Assembly: GCA_000827495.1 (NCBI GenBank)
Contig: KN817589.1
Coordinates: 62,001 to 126,000, forward strand
From: Hypholoma sublateritium FD-334 SS-4
Lineage: Eukaryota > Basidiomycota > Agaricomycetes > Agaricales > Strophariaceae
Direction of reading: 5' to 3'
Length of the DNA: 64,000 bases
This document shows, in pieces, positions 11,841-24,019 of the stretch (position 1 is its first letter; each line of letters begins with the position of its first letter). The notes under the pieces are model-generated. The model worked only from the letters and a program-made list of their open reading frames with translations. It searched no databases and was not told where the DNA came from. The translations under genes were made by a program, and so were the position numbers.

Positions 11841-12829
11841 TTGCTCTGTCACTTGCTCATGGCTCTGGGCCAGTCGTCGAGGGTTCTTATGGGTTGTTTC
11901 TGAGAGAAGGCCCGCGTAAAGGCAGCTAGGGAACGGGAGGAATGCGTGCATTCGTGGAGGCGATGGTGTCGACCTCAAGCAACAAGTGTGCTCGTCACTT
12001 CTGGCAGAGTACGCTGTACTGAGAAACTACATGTTATTTGGCTTTGGGAAACGAGGAAACGAGGGCGGAGCCGGTGAAAAGAGGCTGGCTGGCACCTCAA
12101 AAAGACATCTGGTGGTGCTGGTAACTGGGAGTGAAGAGAAGAAAACATTATGTCACAAACTAGCACTTTGTGCGGATTTGTGACATAGGTCCCGGGACTC
12201 ACCTGCGCGCTGACCACCACACCAAGCCCACCACTTCACGCCACTTCACGCCAGGCCGATACCCCAACGCCCTTCCACGTCGCCGTCGACGCGCTGCACC
12301 ATGCGTCTGCAGGCCAGCCCTTCCGTTCGACAACACCTCAAGCTCAAGGCCTCGACGACCTTCCCTTCCACGTCGCACCACCCCCATCTGAAAGCGTCAG
12401 CGTCCTTCTGTCATCATCAAAGGAAGCGCATACCAGCGGGCGGCGCGTAGCAGACGAGACGGCCGATTATCGATCAGGGCGGATGCCGACCTGTTGAACA
12501 TGAGCAAGGCTCGATATTCAGGTCGGGAATTCTGAGTTTGAATCCCCGTAAGGCCTATTTCCCACGGCGCGCCGTCGTGAAAAGTGGATAATTTTTGATA
12601 TCACACCCTAGACAGCATCACGTCCCTTCAGACGGTTGAGGCTTTCGAGTCACCTCAAAATTCCCGAAAAAACTTTATGAATTCCGCCTACTTCTGCTGT
12701 GTATTTTTTATATCTGACACATTGAAATTTAACGTGGACGTGCGCTTATTGAAATGTGAAAACGGACACCCATAACGGCTCAACGTTTCAGCAGGTCAAA
12801 TCCCGCAGGAGGTCGTGCACATATATATG
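11841..12829. other. Intergenic region
   Basis: Contains a short GC-rich island at 12,190-12,400 with a small tandem repeat (CACTTCACGC twice near 12,231-12,250). No gene family is recognised. Confidence 0.45.
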
Positions 12830-13510
12830 AGTGTCCGTTAGCACTGGTCATCGCATAAAACGTCTTCGTGTCATCGATTCATCGGACATAACAACTATAT
12901 TTGGAACAATCCTTGCCTTTTTCGATCCGATGATGATCAAATTTCCCCTGGTGTGAGCGAGCAAGGTTTTCGTTGAGTAAAAAGCTGCGACATATATTGA
13001 GGAGGAAGACCTGCGCGATTCTCAGAATCAGACTGATTCAGATCCTGCGTTCACATAATCAGTACATTGCTTCAGCGTCTGCGACGTGTGAACGCAGACA
13101 GTAGGAGCAACTCTGATCAAATACATACACCGTGACACGCGTAGCCGCCCTAATAAAATAGGCATAATAGTGGGAAAGCAGTGCGATTTTGAGCTTCATC
13201 GGCGTCAAAAGAACTCGGAGGTAGAAATACATCATAGCGAATTAAGTGCGTCTCGCCGCCCACTGTCATGCATAATCACCCGCATTTCCCGGGTACATCC
13301 TGTGCATGTGGGGCCCCTGATGAGAGAGCAGGCTATTAAAATGTGCTGTTCTGATTCAGATTATAACCTATTTAAAGCGAGCCAGAAACAGGAAGCGCGC
13401 GACACCTTGGAACCTATTGCAATTACAAACGCTTTCAGGCTACGTACAATATGCGCCTTTACGAGTTGAACTTGTTTGTGTTCATGCAGAATCTGAGGCC
13501 GGGTTGAGGC
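12830..13510 (+). pseudogene. Relic of the cysteine-rich secreted protein gene (promoter and start only)
   Basis: This stretch follows 6,980-7,600 in order: the TATATTTGGA box, the GCGTCAAAA box, the CTTTGGAACCTATT-like box just upstream of the start (here CCTTGGAACCTATT), the AAACGCTTTCAG box and an ATGCGCCTT start at 13451. After 17 codons the frame stops, and the cysteine-coding part is absent or unrecognisable. This marks the left end of the second duplicated block. Confidence 0.75.
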
Positions 13511-14590
13511 CACGAGGATTGTCTCCAATTGCCAATAAACTCGTCGAAAGTTATTCTATCGTTGTAGGTGGTAAAATCGTAATCTGTCTTTTTTTTGCTC
13601 TGCGGCGACACCGGCGTCTCTTCGTCCATCCCGGAACATACGAAACAAAGAACTGATCTATGAATCCCAAAGGCCAGAGAATTCCGGGAGACAGTACCCC
13701 GTCTCCCAGATTTCCATGTCCATGCAAGCTTGAAAGTATATGCCTACTCCCGGTTCCAATTACTGAGACAGGGCACGGATATAAGCGCTCCTGTCCTGTG
13801 CTTATAGTGACTGGTCGCCCAGATGAAGATGACAAAAAACGATTCGAGGTCATTCCAATAAAGGTGGACCGTCGACGTGGACCGAGGTTGAGCGCTGAGC
13901 GCTGAGCTCCAAGTAGATCGAGAGCCATGAAAGGACGCGTTCCAGTGATATGATGGTGGTGGTCATTGTCAGAGTTGATGCTTCCGTCCCTCTGACGCCA
14001 CCTGCGACAGCTTAGCACGGTTGAATTCCGGGGTCTACCGGAGTGTTTGTAGATGTAGTCGATTCGATCAAGGGAAAGATGTATTGCTGGTTGTAACGTT
14101 GATTGCTGGTCGGCGCTGGATCCAGATATTGGGAAATGTAGCACTTCTCCTTGCTCGCCGAGCGTGTCAAAAGGGGATGAACAGTCCTTAGTGATCAACT
14201 TATCAGGCTGAGGAGCCACTAATTGGTAGAGGTATGGAATGAAGCCAGCCTGCTTCATGGTGCACTGACTAAGTTCAAAAAAGAGCGAGACCGAGAGATA
14301 ATATGCCGTCGGTCGTGCTGAAATCGAAGGTCGTGGTTCGCGGGATAGCAGTTCTGTCTAAAGTATGCTGACCCAAAATTTGTCAATTAAGAACCCAGTG
14401 ATGTGATGTGGCTTCCTGTAGCTTGGCACCTTCAAGTTTCAATATCATTTCCCACTGAGCCTCGCAACATTCGACCAGGATCTTTATAATCGGGGATAAG
14501 TGTTTTCTCCTTCCGTTTTCATAATCTGCTTACTTAGCGATCATTTTGGCTTGAATATTTGGCATGGACGGCGGGACTGAGCTGACCAGG
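13511..14590. other. Intergenic region with a doubtful open frame
   Basis: A 235-codon open frame on the minus strand (13551-14258) has no recognisable domain, a biased low-complexity look and no counterpart in the other duplicated block, so I do not call it a gene. The DNA sits between the relic and the SDR promoter and may be an insertion that destroyed the secreted-protein copy. From 14,425 it matches the SDR upstream region. Confidence 0.4.
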
Positions 14591-14597
14591 TATAAAG
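14591..14597 (+). promoter_or_regulatory. TATA box for SDR copy 2
   Basis: TATAAAG, 54 bases before the start codon, at the position equivalent to 9135-9141. Confidence 0.6.
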
Positions 14598-14644
14598 AGC
14601 AGCGCCAAAGCGTCAATTCATAGAAAACCTCAACGCCAAGCAGA

Positions 14645-15623
14645 ATGACATACAGCGCCCAAAAAGTTTGGTTCGGTACGCGCATTTCCCGCCATTTCTG
14701 GGACACCGTTTGATTTCTTTGAACCCAACAGTGACTGGCGCCTCCTCCGGTCTGGGACGCGCAGTGGTCGAGCACATCCTCGCAAAGGGAGACAAGGTCG
14801 TCGCGACACTGCGCAAGCCCAGCGCACTCTCAGACCTAGTGCCCAAGCACTCCGCAGACCAGCTCCTTGTCCTCAAGCTCGACGTCGTCTTGCCGTCCGA
14901 CATAACGGCCGCCTTCGCCGCGGCGCTCGCGAAGTTCGGGCGCATCGACGTCGTGTACAACAACGCGGGAATGTCGTCCCTCGGCGAGGTCGAGGGCACA
15001 CAGGACAGCATCGCGCGTCGCCTGTTTGAGGTGAACTTCTTCGGAGCGACGAACGTTACGCGCGAAGCGGTTCGCGTGTTCCGCGACGAGAACAAGCCGC
15101 GCGGCGGTCGGCTGCTCCAAGCGTCCAGCATGGCCGCCATGCAAGCCATAGCGGGGGTCGGCTACTACAGCGCCACGTAAGCGTGTCCCGTAACCTTCGA
15201 CTCGCGGCTGGCTGACTGACTGCGTCGCACAGCAAATTCGCATTGGAGGGCGTGACGCAGGCGCTCGCGGCCGAGCTGCACCCGTCGTGGGGCATCAAGA
15301 TCACGCTCATCGAGCTAGGCGGCTTTAGGACGAGTATCTTATCCGAGCAGGAGAACCTGCACGTCGCCCCCGTGCACCCGGCGTACACCGCCGTGGACCT
15401 TGCCTCAGCCGGTTTCCGAGAATTGACCGGTAGCGGGAAACTAGCTGCGAGCTGTGGCGATGCGAACAAAGCTGCGCGGGAGATTTACAAGGTGGGCCTG
15501 GACGACAGCGTTGGGTTTCGGGTACCGCTTGGCCTTGACGCCATCGCGGCGGTTGGCGCCCAGCTGGATGAAACGCGACGTGATGTAGACGCGGCAAGGA
15601 AATGGAGCGTAGACTTGAAGTAG
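14645..15623 (+). CDS. Short-chain dehydrogenase/reductase, copy 2
   Basis: Three exons, 14645-14675, 14732-15176 and 15233-15623, give 288 residues, with exon and intron lengths identical to copy 1 at 9196-10174. Motifs are TGASSGLG, YNNAG and YSATK. Most differences from copy 1 are conservative or silent, which suggests that both copies stay under selection or that the duplication is fairly recent. One change falls next to the glycine motif (Thr to Ala at residue 14), others in the substrate-side C-terminal part, so a shift in substrate is possible but not shown. Confidence 0.92.
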
Positions 15624-15689
15624 ACGTCATAAGCACGTCATGTAATCGTTTTACAGTGCAGCAAAGACTACTCTTGCAGAGTTCGTCGT

Positions 15690-16060
15690 ATTTGTAGCGA
15701 CAGAATTGGTTTGAACCTAAGGACAGCGAGGTGTGAACGTGAATATAAGGTAGAGAAGGAGATACGCGCAACTTACTTATCCTTCGGCCTGCCTTCATTA
15801 TATGATTCCCCAGGTTGCAGCTCAAGCACGAACGTCCCACCCGTGCAAAGCAAGGCGCAGGCCGCTTCGCCGTTTTTCAGGTAAATCCCAAGAACCTCCC
15901 AGTATACTTACGCGTGTCAGGCAGCAGCAAAGCACAGCCCTCGACCCCATGGCGTCCTCCCGTATTGGAGCGGCGGGCTACTCTGTCATGACAAAGGTGG
16001 CATTGTGCGGAAACGTAGTCTTGTTGCGGTGCACGGCGGGAGAGGGAGGGGACTGAACTC
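15690..16060. repeat. Right end of the duplicated SDR block
   Basis: This non-coding DNA matches about 10,225-10,440 after SDR copy 1: the boxes GGTTTGAACCTA, ATAAGGTAGAGAAGGAG, GTGCAAAGCAA-like, and the GCGGAAAC and GCGGTGC(A/G)CGG boxes occur in the same order. It ends about 110 bases before the Sec24 start. Confidence 0.65.
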
Positions 16061-16173
16061 GTGGAAGAAAGGAAATAGGATGCGCGCCGTGTTACCCTGG
16101 GGTCCTTGCCGCAGCTCGCTTTTGAAATTCGATTCCCGATTGGTGTCACACAGCTCTGACGCCGACTTCCGCG

Positions 16174-19100
16174 ATGTACACCCATTCAAATCACATTCCA
16201 CAACCGCCACACTCTGCGGGCCTCGATTACAAGGGTGCTTTCTCTTCTATTGCCTGCAAAAACTGTCCCAACATTGATCTCGCTCTTCTATCTAGGTTTG
16301 CGCCCGCGCATCGACCCCAGCCAGGTGCCATCTCCCATCGAGGCCATTGAGCGCGACCGGCACACATGGGAAACGAACATTTACATGACCCTCCCCGGGA
16401 CGCACGCCCCACTGTGCACATCGGACTTCGTCGCTGTCGACCAAGGTGCGTGAGCGGGCTTGACGCGGGAAGTGCACTCATCATTTCGCAGGCAACTCCT
16501 CGCCCAAATTCGTCCGCGTGTCGACGTGGAGTATGCCCAACACGTCGCGGCTCGCATCTGAATCGCACATCCCACTGTCGGCCGCGTTCCAGCCCTTCGC
16601 CGACCTCGACCCGCGCGAAGAGCCGGTGCCACTAGTCGACGCCGGGCCCGCGGGCCCCGCCCGGTGTGCAAAGTGCCGCGCGTACATCAATCCTTGGTGC
16701 ACCTGGGCGGCAGGCGGCGTGCGGTGGAAGTGCAACCTCTGCTCACACGAGACCGAAGGTACGTCATCTCTATGACGCCCTGGCTTCTGCTGATGCGCCC
16801 CAGTGTCTCCGGACTACTTCTGTAACCTCGACGCCAACCTCATGCGGCTCGACCACCTCCAGCGGCCCGAACTGAACAAAGGCACTATCGACTTTGTCGT
16901 GGACTCGGCGGAGGAGTATTGGGCGCGGAACCCGCCACCGCACATCGCCCAGCCGTATGCATCCGTCGAAGGGCCGCCGAAAGGCCCCCGTGCGCCGGCG
17001 CCGATAGACTACGTGTTCGCGTTCGACGTATCCACCCAGGCGGTCGTTTCCGGATTTTTGAAAGCATCCTGCGACGCGTTGAAGGACATCCTGTTTGAAT
17101 CCGACGCCGCTGTGTTCCCCCCAGCAAGCAGAATCGGCATCGCAACGTTCAACGATTCGCTGCACTACTACAGCTTCGCCGTGCGTTTCCTTCTGTTAGG
17201 CGTGATGTGCGTCCGAACTGACCTGCGGGCGGGTATCGTCCCAGTCAGAGGTGACTCAGATGCTCGTTGTCGGGGATCTGGACGAGGTGTTCGTGCCCAG
17301 CCTGGACCTCCTCGTCAATCCCGCAGAGAAGCGGGCGCAGATCGAGAGGCTCTTGGATCAAATCCCCGACCAGTTTGCCGAAAATGTTAACGTTGATTCG
17401 GCCCTGGGGTCGGCCATTCGTGGTGGCCTGGCAACTCTGGTGAATATCGAGATCTATATCTACTTGATTTTCACCCATTCTGATGTTGTGAAAAGGCAGG
17501 TCGTGGCGGCCATCTTGTTTTCTTCCAATCATCACTACCAGCCATCGGCGCTGGCGCACTCCCGAATACCCCTCCATCCGAACACAGCATGTACGACACC
17601 GACAAAGAAAAGACGCTCCACGCCCCGCGCAATCCGACCTGGATATCGATAGGGGAAGAGTGCGCCGAGGAAGGCGTCGCCGTGAGCATGTTCCTGGCGC
17701 CCGCCAAATACATGGACACCGGCACCGTGTGCGCCGTGCCTAACCAGACGGGCGGCGAGGTGTTCTGGCACCCGCGGTTCTCCCCGCCACGAGACGCGGG
17801 TGTAATCCGGGGACAGCTGCGCCGGCTCGTGTCGCGCATGCAGGGGTACAACTGCACCGCGCGAGTGCGGTGCTCGACTGGTACGTCCCCGCCCCGCCAT
17901 CCCGCCCGTCTATAAATAAATCACCTAGCGCGCGCTGTTTGTTTCCCCCCCCAGGCCTGCAAGTCAAGCGCCATTATGGGCTGTTCTTCAAGTCGGGCGC
18001 GCACGAGCTCGTGTTCGGGAACCTCTCGGCGGATGCGTCGTTCTCCGCTGAGCTCGAACACACGGGACGGTTGTCGCCGCGGGAGTACGCACACGTGCAG
18101 TGTGCGGTGCTGTACACGAGCGTTGAGGGGCAGCGGCGCGTACGCGTGGTGAATCTCGCGATGAACGTCGTGGAGCTTGCTGGGAACCTGTTCCAGTTTG
18201 CGGATCTGGAGACGGTCGTGTGCCATATGGCGAAGGAAGGTGAGACGCGCGCTGCTGTTGTATGTGTGTTGTTGCTGAGGGCTTTGCCGGGTAGCGATGT
18301 CCTCGATGACGTCGAGCAGGAGTCTGATCATCCGCGAAGAGCTGACTGAGAAATCGGCGAACTTGCTGTTGGGATATCGGACCCAATGTGCAGCCGCTAC
18401 GCGGCCCAGCCAGGTACGCTTACCTGGCCGCTGATGTTCTGATATTCTCAATGAATTCGAACAGTTGATTATACCAGAAGCATTCCGCTCACTTCCGGCG
18501 TATACACTTGCCCTGCAGAAGACAAAGCCGTTGAAAGGTACCTTTATTCTCATCACATCAACTGTGTTAGTCTTACGTGTCCTCCAGCCCGGCAGGTCTC
18601 GTCGGATGTGCGGAACTACCACATCCACCGTATACTGGGCATGAGCCCGCGGACACTCATGGGTTACCTCTACCCACGGCTGCTTGCCGTGCACGACCTG
18701 GATGACCAGATAGCGCTACCGCAGATGGTACAGAACGAGGACGGGACGACCGCGGAGAAGATCCTGATGCCCGAGTGCATGCGTGACAGCTACTTCAACA
18801 TGGAGGCCGGCGGGGTGTACCTGATTGGCAAGTGCTTTGCCTGCGGTCAACGTGGGATAGCTAAGCTGACGGTCATATTATTGCGCAGACAACGAAGAGA
18901 TGATGATCTTTTGGGTGGGCGCGAGCGCCTCCCCGCAGATCCTGCTCGACTTGTTCGGGGTGGACGACGTGCATGCGGTGGACGCGTACATGGTGAGTCT
19001 CACGCCTCTTTACACCCGAGCGAGCGATGCTCATTGGACGTCGCTTCGCACGCTCAGCACGCTCTCCCTACGCTGGAAACAACGCTGTCGCGCCAAGTCC

Positions 19101-19395
19101 GCAATATTCTCGCGCACCGCTTCGCCCAGCGCGGGCGGCCTGTGAAGATGTACATCGCACGGCAAAACCTCGATGGCGTGGAGGTCGAGTATAGCGATAT
19201 GCTCGTCGAGGATATGAACAACGGCGCCATGTCGTACCTTGATTGTAAGGCCACATAAGTCGAATACGCGGATAGCTTCAGTATTAATATTTGCTTGAAT
19301 TCCTAGATCTCGCGGTGTTGCATATGCAGATATCAAACGTCGTGCGTCTCCTATTTTGCGCCGATATTTGTGGTTCGATACTTATCTCTTTCTAG
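16174..19395 (+). CDS. Sec24-type COPII coat protein
   Basis: Thirteen exons give 843 residues: 16174-16234, 16296-16445, 16492-16758, 16804-17180, 17245-17439, 17496-17880, 17955-18239, 18295-18413, 18465-18537, 18588-18827, 18889-18992, 19058-19244, 19307-19395. Sec24 binds cargo in the inner COPII coat on ER exit sites. The zinc finger is C129-x2-C132 ... C151-x2-C154; the trunk starts at DYVFAFDVS, followed by beta-sandwich, helical and gelsolin-like parts (the last with [13 protein letters not shown]). The N-terminus before the zinc finger is short, without the long Pro/Gln-rich region of canonical Sec24, which points to a Sec24-related paralogue (SFB type). The intron 18828-18888 begins GCAAGT, a GC-AG intron. 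The last 26 codons after [11 protein letters not shown] are unusual; the true end may differ. Confidence 0.9.
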
Positions 19396-20267
19396 CTGAA
19401 AAACGGGGGGTCGATAGGAGGAGGAACCAGTATTCGAGGGTCTCCTTGGTAGTTTTTTGGAATCTCCACGACAACAGTTATTGCTATGTGCTCGATGGCC
19501 TCGTTGCCGATGCCCAGTGCCCCCTGTAGAAGAAGTACCCACAAATCTGTATATGGTAACATATCCCTTATCCGGAACGGACGAGATATTACGTGGCCCC
19601 GAATGGCGAGCCCCTGGGAACAGCTCGGTCTAATGGTTATCAACGCGATGATCCTTGCCCAAAGCTATATGGATTCTGTGTCACAGCGATCGGCGACAAT
19701 TCTGTAGTACAAGGCAATGTATGCCAGCCGGTTGAACTTCAGCCAGAAGAGGATGTCCATCTTAAAAAATCTCGAACATGAATCTGGGTCGACTATCTCT
19801 TTCGGGTCATATCAGTGGTTTGGTGTGACGAGCCAGCTGAATCTGAGATCTGAGCCATGATCAGTACCAGATACTCACTAATTTAGGTGTAAATTTCCAG
19901 CGAACAGTTCACTTGGTGGTCAAGGTATTGGGGAAGGTGCCCTACTATTCTGACAGCGGAAGGCATGTGACCGATTACATCGAGCATTCAGATCCCCGAG
20001 TTTCAGCACCGAAAGTAAGGAAATCTAACTATAAGTACTTGCTTTAAAATGAGCTGGGAGAGTCACTGGAAACGAGTATGTCTGTTATCTTTTTAAGCTC
20101 ATCGTCTCACGGCTCTCGAGTGCGTCGCTCAAGCGACGAAATTGAACTGAATGAAAGAGGATCCTACAAACATGTACAAAAGGCTTACAATCAGTACATA
20201 TATGTGCAATCGAAGGAATTTCATTGAAATTGCATCAGTACATCCGTCCAAAGTCTGTCTACCGTCA
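19396..20267. other. Spacer between convergent Sec24 and CFAP20 genes
   Basis: A minus-strand frame at 19392-19643 has hydrophobic stretches but no recognisable family and overlaps the end of the Sec24 model, so it is not called. Nothing else is seen. Confidence 0.4.
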
Positions 20268-21360
20268 TCAATGAAGTGCGTACAGCTCAAACTCCCAAGG
20301 AACCTTCTGCCCGGGGTCCCCTTCACCGAACCATATCCGCCGTAGACGACAGTTCGCGTGCACGCGTACATACGACACATGAGCATATGTTCCTGCCGGA
20401 AGGGAAGGCCCGGGAGGCTGCGGTGCATGCGCACCGGGGCCTTCGGGCTGCGATGCTCTGTAGTTCGGGTGTGCGGGCCCGTCCGCATCCCGAAAATGGG
20501 GTGATGTAAAATATGGCAAGATAGAGGGGAAATGGACGGTGATGGTGCTCCATGCGGTTAACAGGTGGGCTGTCTGCGCTGGGAACGAGAGGGGCAAGAG
20601 AAGGAGCGGTAGTGCGCCGGGGCTTGTTTTTAGACTGGGCTTTTTCTGCACAGAAGAACAGTCAGAATATCGCACGACTACAGGATCAAAAGAGAGCAGT
20701 TAGCCAGACAGACGCGAGTGGAGGGAGCTTTGTGGCATCAGAATATTCTGACGATCATCGTCAAGAGATTGCAGATGCATAGTTATGGGTTATTCCAGCG
20801 TTGAACACTTTGATGAGAGCGCGCTTGAATATGCGATTTCGTCCACGTATGAAATATCGAGAATCATGATCAATTACCTGGAATGTAGAAAACCGTAGTA
20901 TCCCCACTCTGCCTGCCTGATCCACAATGCCTACTTCGAACGACCATTCTCTGCTCAGGTTACGGACTTGGATATGCATCCAGGGGTGCTTGATCCCCAG
21001 TACAGCGGATCTCTCAACAGATCCGGCGCTTGCAGTGATGGGTGGACAATGGATATATGTGGTTGGAAGAGTTGGAGATTGGATGTGTAGTACAGTTTGC
21101 TCTAGTTCGCGCCCTCGGATATGGATATGAGAGTTCTCGACGTCCTTCCTATCGAGTTCAGGCAGACGTAACAGTCCCATTGGAGACGCTGGAGGAGGGC
21201 TTGATAGATGGTCATGCAGAAAGTGAACAAATGAGTCTGCAGGCAGAGTTTTGTCAGTCGTGACAGTGAATAAGGCCAGTGGATCTGAGCCCGACGAGGA
21301 AAATAAAGAGATTATTGACGGCTGTATAGTTGTGGAAAGTAGCGCATTCGTATATTTCAT
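20268..21360 (-). CDS. CFAP20/BUG22-domain (DUF667) protein
   Basis: Two exons on the minus strand, 21360-20878 and 20645-20268, give 286 residues. The 232-base intron starts GTAATT and ends TGTGCAG. The start (IQPSIISLFSSSGSDPL) matches the beginning of the CFA20 domain. TYIHCPP, LGIKHPWMHIQVRNL, WSFEVGIVDQAGRVG and RVHANCRLRRIWF follow at the positions known for CFAP20, where the family has cysteine and arginine-rich strands. A Pro/Gly-rich insertion of about 35 residues interrupts the domain before VRVHANCRLRR. In animals and protists this domain is tied to cilia and centrioles, which Agaricomycetes lack, so its role here must be another one, perhaps nuclear or microtubule-linked. Transcribed towards Sec24. 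Confidence 0.85.
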
Positions 21361-24019
21361 GATTTAGCCAGAAGGAAGGGAGAATTTGGGGAGAATTGGA
21401 AACAAATTCAATAAATTCAAAGGAGTCCGCGATCTTTGTTTGGCAGAAACGTCCAGATCAAGCGACGGCAGGTACGGCATTGGAATTTGGAAAGCCGCCT
21501 AAGCGCCGGGAGCGGCCCAACGGCACCAAGTACTTACGCCTACTGGTTGAAGCAAGCTGGGGGACAGTCTACTGAAACGTGATTAAATATCCCGAACGTG
21601 TATTTGTGACTCTCAGATGTCCAGGGTCCTCAGGTTACGAATCTGATTCTCCACGCAACTCCTTTCATCTCGGACTCGCCGTCTCTTCTTCCCAGTGACA
21701 TTACAGGCTCCTCGAGGCCTGAGGTTCGCAGTGCATTACATCTTCGGATAGGTCCACCTTATGGATTGCGATGATTCAAACACCTTGTTTGACGTGATCC
21801 GCGCCGCTTTTAATAAATGAAACAACAGCGCTCTGATATTATGGCACCGCACAGTCATATTGTCGACAGAGCGCTGAGGCGTTGAGGGCCTGATATCGCA
21901 GAATGTAATAATATCGACAGGCGTAATACCAATCACCGCCGACGTCAGCAAGTTCGCACATCGTGCCACATATCAGGCTTTCTCGACGGTGATGCTTGCT
22001 TTATGAGACGTCAGGAAATGGCAGGCGACAGAGCGGTGGTGGATAACTCACAGAAATAGAGGCTGTCATAAAAGTAACAACTTCCTCCATGTGCATTGGC
22101 TTTTGACCCACAATGAGAGGATATGCCATCGACTACCCCAGCCCCTATAGCCAGAGTAAGCCATAATGGGATGAGCGCGGTCTTGAGGAAGTGAATACAT
22201 CAAATACAAACTGACAGTGATCTTGGTCAAAGCAATAGCTAATCCGCTGGTCGTCGTGATTAAGTCGATTGTACTGCGTCACCCGGCAAGTATCATATTC
22301 CCAGATGATGTATTTGTGGGCGTCGATGGTGAAGCGGCCCGCATCCTTATAATAACTGTCGCCATCTCAGAGAAGCCATACACGAGGATGGAACAGATCG
22401 AACCTTGCGAGAGCCCTACAGTCTTGAGTTGGTTTAGTTTCGGTGTGCCTGAGCTCTAAAGTGAGAGAACGTACCTTCTACATCCGGTGGACCATCGATG
22501 CTGATGCGCAAGTTGTTTTGCTTCAGAACAGGTTATCAACAAGAGACATAACGAAGTTGGCTCACACGGGACTATCGCAGTATGTCTCGCAGTTCGCTGT
22601 GCACAAATCAAAATCTTTCAAATGAATCTTCTGCGGTGTCGCGGCTGAGCCAGGGTAGGAGGTTAGTTCCCTGTGGCAGGTCCATCGACCGCAATCTTTT
22701 CCCATATAGACTGCAGTATGTTCAAGAGTCGCATGAGTCCCGTCCTTGCATAAGACCGCTGTCGGGGGGTAGGAGTGATCAGATTAGACAATTAGGTGGC
22801 ATGACAGGTACAGATACACACCCCGGAGGTCCCTGGCTCCTCTGGAACTCATCATTAGTGCAAAAGATAAGCTGCATAAGACCGTCTGAGCAAAGATAGG
22901 TCGAACAACGAGCATGCTGATTACGAAGGGATCGGGTTACGTCGGAGCACGACGATCAATGTGGTACGAGACAAGAGGGGTTAACACGTTAAAAGCCTGC
23001 ACTGCAGCAGATGTATAATTACGACTGAGCTCCGAAGACTGAAATTTTAGTGCCTAATGACAGTCTGACGTCGGTGTATCGACATAGAAGCTCCAAGCGC
23101 CTAGGACAATGGATCGCTTACAGCTAGCCCCTATAACCGTCCCAAGTTCCTTTGGGGATACATTTGCCGTACAGGAAGCCTAGCGCTAAAATTCCCAAGT
23201 TTTCAGATAGAACGGAGATGCAATTGCGTGCCAGCAGTGAAAGATCTAGCAGGTGACGTCGAGGTGGACCGTCGACGCCAAGAACACTCCCAAAATCGAC
23301 ATCACGAACAGGAAGCGGTCGCTCATCTCGGACGAGATATGACACCTAAGCGTGCGCAGATGTAAGAACTTGGAGAAGCGTCGGACGTGTGCAGCATGGG
23401 CCACCATGAAAGAATTCGGGCCCGTGTTTCGACAGGTTGGCATCGTCTGATGAATCACCCAGGGAACTGGAAATGGAGATATCGCAGGAAGGTAATAGGA
23501 GGTGTGCCTAACGGATAGCTTTACACAGATGATAGTCCCAGATGTCGGGGGTATGACTTTGGGACTCTCTAGCTGCTTCGTGGCCCCTGCCAGTCGATTC
23601 CGGCGAGTCCTGCGCCTCCCTTGAAGTGAATCAAAGTCAGTTGTGGTGAACTAATACCGCGAAGTACCCAGAGTTGACTAGAGGATAAATGGATTACGAG
23701 GGGCAACTGCCCCTTGTCTTGCAAGTTTGAGAGGGATCAAGGAGAAGAAAGCTTTGGAAAAACCGTCGGAACCCAATCGGAACCTTCAGTAAAGTTGGAA
23801 TGCAAACATGAATAATCGGCAATCACCGGCTTCGCTTGCCGCATACCCGGACCCAAACTCGCCCGCCGTCGATCCTTTTCGTTTTTTGAATCTAAAGAAT
23901 TGAATGAGACAATAGCCTAAATTAAGTATTAATCAACGCAATTTCCGTGCAATGGAGCTCTAAGATCTTGGACTTACCGAGCGCAGGCGCGACGCATGGC
24001 AATAATAAGATTGTACGTA
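21361..24019. other. AT-rich gene-poor region
   Basis: I see no convincing gene. Open frames are short, lack splice-compatible continuations and do not match any family I know. Confidence 0.45.

Noticed and set aside
12525..12560. B-box-like TTTGAATCC motif
   Set aside because: The flanks do not pair as a T-stem and no A box lies at the right distance.
13551..14258. 235-codon open frame on the minus strand
   Set aside because: No recognisable family or splice partner; composition is low-complexity and it is absent from the sister block.
19392..19643. Hydrophobic minus-strand frame after Sec24
   Set aside because: It overlaps the last Sec24 exon, has no family and cannot be extended upstream.
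22200..23460. Possible seven-helix membrane protein remnant on the minus strand
   Set aside because: A few hydrophobic stretches resemble basidiomycete membrane proteins, but stops in all frames and no conserved motif.
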